NCBI GenBank assembly: GCA_937967755.1
Contig: CALBTA010000593.1
Coordinates: 1-11,465 of the forward strand
Length of the DNA stretch: 11,465 bases
From: an uncultured Planctomycetaceae bacterium
Lineage (GTDB): Bacteria > Planctomycetota > Planctomycetia > Pirellulales > Pirellulaceae
Direction of reading: 5' to 3'
This document shows, piece by piece, positions 1 to 6,481 of this stretch (position 1 is its first letter; each line of letters begins with the position of its first letter). The notes beneath the pieces were generated by a model that was not told the origin of the DNA, ran no database searches, and worked only from the letters and a program-made list of their open reading frames with translations. Position numbers and translations under genes: made by a program.

Positions 1-432
1 TAGCACGCCGGGGTGGTACCACAACAAGTGGCCGACCATCAGAACGCGTTGCTTCTCCCGGGCCAGATCGGCGAGCTGGCGACCCGTGTGCGGGTCAAGG
101 CAAAGCGGCTTCTCGACGAATACATCTTTACCCGCCAACAGCGCGCGACGAACGACTCCGTCGTGCGTCTCAGCCGGCGTGGCGATGGCGACTGCGTCGA
201 TCGATTCATCCGCCAGCACCTGGTCCAGCGAACTGCTCACCGGCACTTCGCCGTGCTGCCCGGCAATTCGCTGGGCCTGCGCTTCGTCGCGATCGCAAAT
301 ACATCGCAGCGAGCCGAGGTTGTGGAAGTTCCGTACGAGGTTCTTGCCCCAGTAGCCGCTTCCAATCACCGCGACGCCAGGCTGTGCATTGTCTGCCGGA
401 AAGCTATCGAACATTTTTGGATTCAGTTTCAT
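1..432 (-). CDS. Gfo/Idh/MocA-family NAD(P)-dependent sugar-nucleotide oxidoreductase, WlbA/WbpB-like (partial, C-terminus off the left edge)
   Basis: The first 144 residues read in frame to the window edge. A short leader is followed by a Rossmann dinucleotide-binding start, GSGYWG at residues 24-29. Next come the end of beta-2 with acidic Asp47, the IATPAETH segment (83-90), the family's conserved EKP at 107-109 with the likely catalytic-site Lys108, and VGHLLWYHP at 133-141. In known family members these features mark Gfo/Idh/MocA oxidoreductases; the GYWGKN and GHLLxYHP wording is closest to WlbA/WbpB, which oxidise C3 of UDP-N-acetylglucosaminuronic acid in the cytoplasm. The substrate is inferred, supported by a WbpA-type dehydrogenase at 5034-6410. 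The ATG at 430-432 lies 16 bp after the dehydratase stop, so it is probably the third gene of the wzc-led operon. No clear Shine-Dalgarno sequence precedes it. Other sugar-nucleotide or inositol dehydrogenases of the family remain possible because the substrate domain is missing. Confidence 0.9.
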   Translation of the reverse strand, partial: MKLNPKMFDSFPADNAQPGVAVIGSGYWGKNLVRNFHNLGSLRCICDRDEAQAQRIAGQHGEVPVSSSLDQVLADESIDAVAIATPAETHDGVVRRALLAGKDVFVEKPLCLDPHTGRQLADLAREKQRVLMVGHLLWYHPGVL

Positions 433-448
433 AGAAAGTGGAACGAGG

Positions 449-2413
449 CTATGAAGGACCGCTGGCGGCTGGTTCCAACGGTTCGCCCACAGGGCCGTCG
501 CGCAATGGGCCATCGGGTAAGTACTCGGGCACGAAGTCGACCAACTTCGCTCGGATCAATTCGTCGGGCTGACCCATCAACGCCCGAATCTCGTCAATCG
601 TTTGCCGCACTTCCGAGTAGGGACAGAAGCGGTGATACGCCGCACGAACTTTGGGGTGTTCGGTGGGAAGCGTGTCTTCTTCGTCGAAGTACAGTTCCTC
701 AAACAGCTTCTCGCCCGGGCGCATGCCGACGACTTCGATGTCGATCGCGTGCCGGGGCAAACCTGACAAGCGAATTAGGTCTTTGGCAAGGTCGAAGATC
801 CGCACCGGCTCGCCCATATCGAGCACGAAGATCTCTCCGCCGCGGCCCATGGCCGCCGCCTGCAAAACCAGTTGCGATGCTTCCGGGATGGTCATGAAGA
901 ACCGCCTCATGCGGTCGTCGGTGATGGTGACCGGGCCGCCGTTGCGAATTTGTTCCTGGAAGATCGGCACGACGCTGCCGACGCTGCCCAGCACATTGCC
1001 GAACCGTACTGCGACATACTCAGTGTGCGCGGCCACCTGGGAAAGCGAATGCACGTACCGTTCAGCAAGCTGCTTAGTCACGCCCATCACGCTGGTCGGG
1101 TTCACAGCCTTGTCGGTCGAAATCATCACGAACCGTTTGACACCAAATTCATCCGACAGGTCGGCGACGTTCTTTGTGCCGATCACATTGTTGAACAGCG
1201 CCTCGCCTACGTTCAGCTCCATCAGCGGAACGTGCTTGTGCGCTGCGGCGTGGAACACCAACGCCGGTTGCAGGCGTGCGAAGATGTCGTGCATTCGCCG
1301 CCGGTCGGTCACATCGGCGACACAGGGCGACAGTTTGGTGCCGCACGCATCCGCCACGTGCTGCACTTCGCGATCGATTGAGAAAACGTTGTTCTCGGCC
1401 TGATCGACGAGGATTAGATCGCTGGGGTGAAACTTCAGCAATTGACGGCAAATTTCCGATCCGATGCTGCCGCCCGCGCCGGTGACCATGACCGCCCGGC
1501 CCGCGACCAGGCGCTCAATCGATTCGGTATCGAGCTTGACCGGCTCGCGCCGCAGCAAGTCGTTGATTTGAATTTCCCGGATCGGAATTCGGTCCGCTCC
1601 GTTGAAGCGCTCTTCCGGCGGAGGAATGATTTTCAGTTCGAGGTTGGCTTCCTTGCAGCGTGAATTGATGTCGCGCAACCGGTTACCGGGAAGGTTCTCT
1701 GCCGAAACCAGGATATCGCTGGCCGAGTACTGTGCCGCAATCGCTTCCAGGTCGCCCTCACCCCCGAGGACCGGAATTTGACCCAGGTGCGAGCCACGTC
1801 GATTTCCATCGCGGTCGATGAATCCACGGATGCGGTAACCCAGCTCTGGGTGCGAGTTAATTTGGTGGGCCAACTTGCCGCTGGCCTGATCGGCACCAAT
1901 CATCAGCGCCACTCGCCCATCACCCGCTCGAAAGGCCGGCTTGACTCCTTCCTGGAACATCCGCCAGCTCGACCGCAGCGCGCCGACTAGCCCGGCCGCC
2001 AAAATGGTATCGATGATCAATACCGAGCGCGGCACCTGGTAGGGCAGTATGAAGTGGTCGACCGCCCCGACGATCACCAGCGCCAAAGCCGTGGTTTTTA
2101 GCAGCGCGGTCAGGTCGGCGAATGTAACGTGCCGCCACCAGCCGTGGAATTGGCCCGCGAAAAAGAACACAGCGATTTTCAGCGCCAGTACGTACGGTAG
2201 CGACTTCCAGAAAACCCCGTAGGAGTCTTGCGGAATCGCGAAATCAAACCGTAGGCCGAACGCGATCCAAAATGCCGCTGCGAAAACCACCACGTGGCAA
2301 GCCGCTACCAGCAGCACGCGTGGCCGCGCCATTTCGCGAATCGTTTGCCGTATTTTGGAGAGCGGGCCGCTTGAAGTTCGGCCGCTTTGAATTTCGGTTT
2401 CTTCGTTGCTCAT
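449..2413 (-). CDS. Membrane-anchored nucleoside-diphosphate-sugar 4,6-dehydratase, CapD/WbpM/FlaA1 family polysaccharide biosynthesis protein
   Basis: At 654 residues it has the usual length and layout of the long WbpM/PglF-type dehydratases. Four hydrophobic helices lie at about 33-54, 72-89, 101-118 and 131-148. A CoA-binding-like Rossmann domain follows (about 165-290), then an extended SDR catalytic domain (about 305-600). The NAD-binding loop GAGGSIG is at 312-318, HAAAHKHVPLME at 388-399, and STDKAV at 432-437. The active-site position is Met443 with Lys447, so the usual SDR tyrosine is replaced by methionine, as is typical of the WbpM/PglF group. These enzymes convert UDP-GlcNAc to the 4-keto-6-deoxy sugar, the entry step to QuiNAc, FucNAc or bacillosamine-type residues; the exact sugar here is inferred. 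The ATG at 2411-2413 follows the kinase gene by 75 bp, and no strong ribosome-binding site is visible. The C-terminal tail (about 630-654) is Pro/Gly-rich and probably disordered. Confidence 0.93.
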   Translation of the reverse strand: MSNEETEIQSGRTSSGPLSKIRQTIREMARPRVLLVAACHVVVFAAAFWIAFGLRFDFAIPQDSYGVFWKSLPYVLALKIAVFFFAGQFHGWWRHVTFADLTALLKTTALALVIVGAVDHFILPYQVPRSVLIIDTILAAGLVGALRSSWRMFQEGVKPAFRAGDGRVALMIGADQASGKLAHQINSHPELGYRIRGFIDRDGNRRGSHLGQIPVLGGEGDLEAIAAQYSASDILVSAENLPGNRLRDINSRCKEANLELKIIPPPEERFNGADRIPIREIQINDLLRREPVKLDTESIERLVAGRAVMVTGAGGSIGSEICRQLLKFHPSDLILVDQAENNVFSIDREVQHVADACGTKLSPCVADVTDRRRMHDIFARLQPALVFHAAAHKHVPLMELNVGEALFNNVIGTKNVADLSDEFGVKRFVMISTDKAVNPTSVMGVTKQLAERYVHSLSQVAAHTEYVAVRFGNVLGSVGSVVPIFQEQIRNGGPVTITDDRMRRFFMTIPEASQLVLQAAAMGRGGEIFVLDMGEPVRIFDLAKDLIRLSGLPRHAIDIEVVGMRPGEKLFEELYFDEEDTLPTEHPKVRAAYHRFCPYSEVRQTIDEIRALMGQPDELIRAKLVDFVPEYLPDGPLRDGPVGEPLEPAASGPS

Positions 2414-2437
2414 CAGGTGTTGTCAATCGATAGCGAG

Positions 2438-2481
2438 CAGCCGTTGCCGCGACTTGTCAGCCCGCGGCCGTTGGACGGCTG
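2438..2481 (-). repeat. GC-rich stem-loop between the kinase and dehydratase genes
   Basis: In the 75-bp gap, CAGCCGT (2438-2444) pairs with ACGGCTG (2475-2481), and inside it GCCGCG (2446-2451) pairs with CGCGGC (2463-2468). One unpaired base faces six across an interior loop, and the terminal loop is 11 nt. There is no U-tract, so it is more likely an mRNA-stability or partial-attenuation element than a full terminator. It begins 7 bp beyond the kinase stop codon. Confidence 0.35.
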
Positions 2482-2488
2482 GTTATCT

Positions 2489-4768
2489 TCAGTCTGCCGC
2501 GTGCGCGACCGCGGCCGCGTCTAACCGTTGGGCGTCTTCAGCGTTCTGGTAGTACTCTGAACTGCCGTAACCGTAGCCGCCGTCGTAGTAGGCGTAGCGG
2601 CCCTTGCTTTCCACCGCGTTGACGACCACGCCCACGATGTGCGCGTTCATAGCGGCGAGCGCTTCCTTCGCCCGCTTGGCGTGGCTGCGGCCATCTTTGC
2701 TGATGCGAATGGTCAGCAACACGCCGTCGGCCCGCGCCGCCACGATGCTCGGATCGGAAACGGCCAGCACCGGCGGGCTGTCGATGATCACGTAGTCGTA
2801 TTGCTCTCGCAGCAGATCCAGAAGTTCAACAAATCGCGGCGAGGTCAACAGTTCCGCCGGGTCCGGTGGAATGACGCCCGCGGGCAGCAGGCTGAGGTTC
2901 TTGATGCCCGTTTCGCAAATAGCGTCGGGAGGGTCGATATCAAGCCCGATCGTGCCAGCCAGGCCGTGCTCTGAAGCCACGCCGAAGATCTTATGTTGAC
3001 GGGGCTTTCGCATGTCGGCATCGATCAGCAACACGCTCTTGTCCGATTTCGCAATCGAAACGGCCAGATTTGCCGCGACCGTCGACTTTCCATCGCCCGG
3101 ATTGGGGCTGGTTACTTGAATCACTTTGTGATCTTCGCCGCCGTCGCTGAAGTACAGCGCCGTGCGCACCGTTCGGAACGCTTCCGATTCGCTAGAGCGG
3201 GGGTGGAAATAGCTGCACAACAGCGGATCGCGCTCGATCCCATCGGATGTTGACGTGGCGGCGGTTGGGCTGCCGGCGTAAGCGGGCACTTGCCCCATAA
3301 TCGGCAGGCTGAGATGCTGCCGCACTTCATCGGCGCTGCGAAAACTTCCGTCGCTCAGTTCGGCGACAAAGGCCATGCCAGTTCCCAGCACCAGGCCCAA
3401 AAAGATCGAACCGACCGCCACCAGCGAAAGCCGCGGGGCGACCTTCTCGCCCTTGCCCGCGGGGGCGATGATCTGCGCTTCGAACCCGCCGTACTCCTTC
3501 ACCAGGCTGGCGTCCTGCAACCGCTCGATCAGGCTGTCATACAGTGTTTGAGCCCGCGTGATGTCGTTGCGGAATTCCTCGTCACGAATCTCATGCCCGT
3601 TCAGCTTGCGGGCTTCTTCGTGCTCCTTGACGTAGAGATCAGCCAGGATTTCTTCCGAAGTATCGATGCGTTCGATTTCGTTCTTCAAATAGTCGACGTA
3701 CAGGTCCACCAGGTTATCGTCCTTGATTTCGCCGGCGGGCGTGTCGCTCCCCTCTTCGGAAGCTACAAAGTAAGATGCCGAAGGCAGCGCGAAGAAGTTG
3801 CGGGTGGTCTCGATTCGATCGCGAACTGCTTCGACGTAAGGGTGGCCTGGCCCGTAGTCCGCCATCAGCCGCTTTTCTTCCAACAGCAGCGGAAGCAGTT
3901 CCGATTTCAGCGTCGCCTCGCCCAGCGCGATCGCATCCGGGTCGAAGCGGTCTTCGGCAAGGTCAGAAACCAATGCGACGAGGTGGCGCTGATCGCGCCC
4001 GTCGTCCTTGGCTTTCGTAATCGTTTGCAGCTTGCCCTCCAAGTCTGCCTTGGTCAGCAGCAGATTCGAACGTTGCAACTCGATCGCCGCCAACCGGTCT
4101 TGGCGAGGGTTGACTTCGTCTTGCCCATCCCAGATCAGTGGTGAGTCTTCGCGGAATTTTCGGTACTCCTTTTCCTTGTAGCGCAGATCGTTCTCCAGGA
4201 CATCCCGGGCTTGCGTGATCAGGCCAACGGTGTCTTGGTTCATCTCGTCGTAAGTCTCAGCGAGGAACTGCTGGAAGCTTTCCAGAATCGCGTTGACAAC
4301 GACCGCGCACTCGTCGGCGTAAGCGCCGCGAAAACTCAACTGCAAGACGCTGTCGGCTTCGCGCGACACGCGCGAGACCGTTAGCCGTTCGCGAATTTCA
4401 GTCGTTAAATCTTCGGCATCCTGCAGGCTCTGCAGCGAACCGAGGTCGGCTCGCCCGATAGCGCGTTCGACAATCACCGGGCTCTTCACCAGCACACGGT
4501 GCGTCGACGTGTAGTCTTCAATTTGAGAACGGGAAATGTGTTGTCCCGTGACCATGTCGGGCCGCTTCTCGACGACCAGCACTTGGGCTTCGGCTTCGTA
4601 CAGCGGGGGCCGCTGCACGTAGTACAAAGCGCCTAGCACCAGGCCAATCACGATACCCAACGCCAGAAACGAACGCCGCCGCCAGGCGAACCGCATCAAC
4701 TCGGTATACGAGATGAAGCTTTGCCCTGGAGAGTTCACGGACGAGTAATGGTCTTGCTCGAGGTTCAT
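2489..4768 (-). CDS. Wzc-type polysaccharide co-polymerase with cytoplasmic tyrosine autokinase (BY-kinase)
   Basis: This 759-residue inner-membrane protein has the one-polypeptide Gram-negative layout. A Wzz-like N-terminus carries TM1 at about 33-51. A long periplasmic region (52-446) is rich in predicted coiled coil (about 180-260 and 360-420). TM2 lies at about 447-470, and a P-loop kinase domain follows (about 525-720). Visible motifs are ExxRxxR at 529-535 (ring oligomerisation in BY-kinases), Walker A PNPGDGKST at 555-563, Walker A' LLIDADMRKP at 580-589 and Walker B VIIDSPP at 660-666. The tail holds a tyrosine cluster at 725, 727, 728, 732, 734, 739 and 740. In the family, cycles of tail phosphorylation control the length and export of capsule or exopolysaccharide. 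It is the promoter-proximal gene of the minus-strand unit, with its ATG at 4766-4768 in a purine-rich context (GAGTGCGAG). No cognate phosphatase or outer-membrane export gene lies in the window. Confidence 0.94.
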   Translation of the reverse strand: MNLEQDHYSSVNSPGQSFISYTELMRFAWRRRSFLALGIVIGLVLGALYYVQRPPLYEAEAQVLVVEKRPDMVTGQHISRSQIEDYTSTHRVLVKSPVIVERAIGRADLGSLQSLQDAEDLTTEIRERLTVSRVSREADSVLQLSFRGAYADECAVVVNAILESFQQFLAETYDEMNQDTVGLITQARDVLENDLRYKEKEYRKFREDSPLIWDGQDEVNPRQDRLAAIELQRSNLLLTKADLEGKLQTITKAKDDGRDQRHLVALVSDLAEDRFDPDAIALGEATLKSELLPLLLEEKRLMADYGPGHPYVEAVRDRIETTRNFFALPSASYFVASEEGSDTPAGEIKDDNLVDLYVDYLKNEIERIDTSEEILADLYVKEHEEARKLNGHEIRDEEFRNDITRAQTLYDSLIERLQDASLVKEYGGFEAQIIAPAGKGEKVAPRLSLVAVGSIFLGLVLGTGMAFVAELSDGSFRSADEVRQHLSLPIMGQVPAYAGSPTAATSTSDGIERDPLLCSYFHPRSSESEAFRTVRTALYFSDGGEDHKVIQVTSPNPGDGKSTVAANLAVSIAKSDKSVLLIDADMRKPRQHKIFGVASEHGLAGTIGLDIDPPDAICETGIKNLSLLPAGVIPPDPAELLTSPRFVELLDLLREQYDYVIIDSPPVLAVSDPSIVAARADGVLLTIRISKDGRSHAKRAKEALAAMNAHIVGVVVNAVESKGRYAYYDGGYGYGSSEYYQNAEDAQRLDAAAVAHAAD

Positions 4769-4841
4769 CTCGCACTCACTTCATTTTTGTTGATGCATGG
4801 TCTCGCCGCCGGCGCGCACTCCGTCCCCGTGGGTTGCGCAA

Positions 4842-4863
4842 GGGTTCGAAACGTTGCGAAACC
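4842..4863. promoter_or_regulatory. 22-bp imperfect dyad, candidate operator
   Basis: The two 11-bp halves, GGGTTCGAAAC and GTTGCGAAACC, are inverted copies matching at 9 of 11 positions with no spacer. A second copy of GTTGCG lies at 4833-4838, 20 bp (about two helical turns) from the one at 4853-4858, next to a perfect 8-bp palindrome TTGCGCAA (4834-4841). Such an arrangement between divergent genes suits a dimeric repressor or activator. The binding protein is unknown and not encoded in the window. Confidence 0.4.
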
Positions 4864-4873
4864 TGACGAGTGT

Positions 4874-4900
4874 CCAAACCTCTGCCAAGCGGAGGTTTGG
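4874..4900. repeat. Strong inverted repeat / hairpin, 12-bp stem and 3-nt loop
   Basis: Arms CCAAACCTCTGC (4874-4885) and GCGGAGGTTTGG (4889-4900) pair fully apart from one T-G wobble, around loop CAA. There is no T-run after it on either strand, so it is not a classical intrinsic terminator. It sits about 105 bp upstream of the kinase start and about 134 bp upstream of the dehydrogenase ATG. It could be an operator or, if transcripts start beyond it, a 5'-leader structure. Confidence 0.5.
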
Positions 4901-5033
4901 CTAAAATGGGATAGATACGTCACAACTTGGCAGATATACTCTGTTACCTAGACCGCAAAGTCAACATCCTAAGTTCCTCAATTTAACAAACGCGAACAGT
5001 GGTCAGACGAGTTTGCCATCTCACCGAGTGCCC

Positions 5034-6410
5034 ATGCCAACCAGCCAAGCGATCTCCGAAGGTCGATCAGCCGACAAACTGCTAACTCAGCCCTGGAGCC
5101 ATTTGTCCGTCGCGATCGAGCAACGAACGGCCACCATCGGCATCGTTGGGCTTGGGTATGTCGGCTTGCCACTGGCGAGAGCGTTCACCGACGCGGGGTT
5201 TGCGACGATCGGTTTCGATGTCGATTCGCGAAAGATCGCCACGCTTCGCCGGGGCGAAACCTACATCGGGCATATTTCTGACTTCTGGATTCAGCAACGC
5301 ATCGAAGACGGCACGTTCGAACCAACAGACGAAATGTCGCGCCTTGCAGAACCCGATGTGCTAGTCATTTGTGTCCCGACGCCGCTCACCGAGAGCCGTG
5401 AGCCGGATTTGACCTATGTCGAGGCGACGGCGCGCCAGATTTCGCAAAACCTCCGCCCCGGCAAGCTCGGCATTTTGGAGAGCACGACGTACCCGGGTAC
5501 CACCCGAGACGCTCTGATTCCCATTCTCGAGGAAAGCAGCCTGGCAGCGGGCAAGGATTTCCTCGTCGCCTACAGCCCCGAGCGCGAAGATCCCGGCAAC
5601 CTCGACTTTTCCTCAACGACCATTCCCAAGGTGGTCGGCGGCATCGACGAGCAAAGCCAGGCCCTGGCGGTGGAGTTGTACAGCAGCGCCGTTTCGCAAG
5701 TAGTTCCGGTCAGCAGTTGCGAGGTTGCCGAAGCGGCAAAGATTTTAGAGAACACCTACCGGGCGGTGAACATCGCGTTGGTCAACGAACTAAAGGTGCT
5801 CCTACAGAAGATGGGCATCGACATTTGGGAAGTGATCGAGGCTGCCAAAACGAAGCCCTTCGGCTTTCAGGCGTTCTACCCTGGCCCAGGCTTGGGCGGG
5901 CATTGTATTCCGATCGACCCTTTCTACCTCAGTTGGTTGGCTCGTAAAAACGGAACGGCCACGCGATTTATCGAGTTGGCGGGCGAAGTCAACACCGGCA
6001 TGCCCGATTACGTCGTCGAGCGCATCACTGCCGCGCTAAACGACGCCGGCAAACCGCTACGCGGCAGCCGTATCGCCATCCTCGGCGTGGCTTACAAGAA
6101 AGACATTGACGACCCGCGCGAAAGCCCGGCCTTGAAGCTGATGGAACTGCTGCTGCAGCGGGGTGTGCTGCTTAGCTACAGCGACCCGCACATCCCAGCT
6201 TTACCGTCGGCGAGGCACTACGACGTGCCGCGGCTGGCAAGCGAACCATTGACCGCCGAGTTCCTGGCGTCGCAAGATTGCGTCGTGATCGCGACCGACC
6301 ATTCCAGCTACGACTACGAGCACGTCGTCCGCTACGCACCGATTGTGGTCGATACCCGCAACGCCACCGCGCAAATCACCGCGGGCCGCGAAAAGATTTA
6401 CAAGGCGTAG
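5034..6410 (+). CDS. wbpA: UDP-N-acetyl-D-glucosamine 6-dehydrogenase-like nucleotide-sugar dehydrogenase (WbpA type)
   Basis: The enzyme oxidises C6 of a UDP-hexosamine to the uronic acid with two NAD+ in the cytoplasm. Numbered from the ATG at 5034 (458 residues), the NAD-binding loop GLGYVG is at 39-44, CVPTP at 113-117, ESTTYPGTT at 149-157 and SPERED at 181-186. AKILENTYRAVN (235-246) carries conserved Lys and Asn, GGHCIPIDPFYL (288-299) contains catalytic Cys291, and GVAYKKDIDDPRESPA is at 351-366. The ESTTYPGTT wording and SPEREDPGN separate it from ordinary UDP-glucose dehydrogenases and match the WbpA/WbpO/Tvi group. Which hexosamine is used cannot be read from sequence. In-frame TTG (5013) and GTG (5028) codons could extend the protein by 7 or 2 residues; ATG is preferred because none of the three has a good ribosome-binding site. 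It is divergent from the kinase operon and convergent with the metallopeptidase gene, so it is probably transcribed alone. Confidence 0.93.
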   Translation: MPTSQAISEGRSADKLLTQPWSHLSVAIEQRTATIGIVGLGYVGLPLARAFTDAGFATIGFDVDSRKIATLRRGETYIGHISDFWIQQRIEDGTFEPTDEMSRLAEPDVLVICVPTPLTESREPDLTYVEATARQISQNLRPGKLGILESTTYPGTTRDALIPILEESSLAAGKDFLVAYSPEREDPGNLDFSSTTIPKVVGGIDEQSQALAVELYSSAVSQVVPVSSCEVAEAAKILENTYRAVNIALVNELKVLLQKMGIDIWEVIEAAKTKPFGFQAFYPGPGLGGHCIPIDPFYLSWLARKNGTATRFIELAGEVNTGMPDYVVERITAALNDAGKPLRGSRIAILGVAYKKDIDDPRESPALKLMELLLQRGVLLSYSDPHIPALPSARHYDVPRLASEPLTAEFLASQDCVVIATDHSSYDYEHVVRYAPIVVDTRNATAQITAGREKIYKA

Positions 6411-6430
6411 CGACCTCTTCATGCGCGGAT

Positions 6431-6481
6431 ATTGACGCTCTGTTCACTAGGCGGGTGGCACACGCCCCGGCGACCGTCAAT
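6431..6481. terminator. Possible bidirectional terminator between convergent genes (weak)
   Basis: The 66-bp gap between the dehydrogenase stop and the metallopeptidase stop carries 7-bp outer arms ATTGACG (6431-6437) and CGTCAAT (6475-6481), with GC-rich sequence capable of partial pairing between them. The right arm overlaps the metallopeptidase TGA. No T-run follows on either strand, so intrinsic termination is only a guess from the convergent layout. Confidence 0.22.

Larger units (their letters stand above)
4769..5033. promoter_or_regulatory. Divergent intergenic control region between the kinase operon and the UDP-sugar dehydrogenase gene
   Basis: This 265-bp non-coding stretch must hold the promoters for both directions. 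The part near the dehydrogenase (about 4901-4990) is clearly more AT-rich than the flanking genes. Candidate -10-like hexamers on the plus strand are TAAAAT (4902-4907) and TATACT (4935-4940), but neither has a convincing -35 partner at 16-18 bp. No clear sigma-70 promoter was found on the minus strand. The region contains the dyad at 4842-4863 and the hairpin at 4874-4900, listed separately. Confidence 0.6.

Noticed and set aside
13..897. 294-codon open frame on the plus strand at the left edge
   Set aside because: It runs antisense across two real genes (the oxidoreductase and the dehydratase) and their junction. The Arg-rich product has no domain.
651..1403. Ser/Arg-rich 250-codon open frame on the plus strand
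   Set aside because: It is a shadow of the conserved SDR domain of the dehydratase; its composition is not protein-like.
3290..4144. 284-codon open frame on the plus strand opposite the kinase gene
   Set aside because: It is antisense to the periplasmic coiled-coil region of the kinase. The product shows no motif or signal sequence and there is no promoter or ribosome-binding site.
4769..5033. Small RNA or small protein gene in the divergent gap
   Set aside because: A 76-codon plus-strand frame (4721-4951) starts inside the kinase gene in antisense and has no ribosome-binding site. The hairpin has no T-run to end a small RNA.
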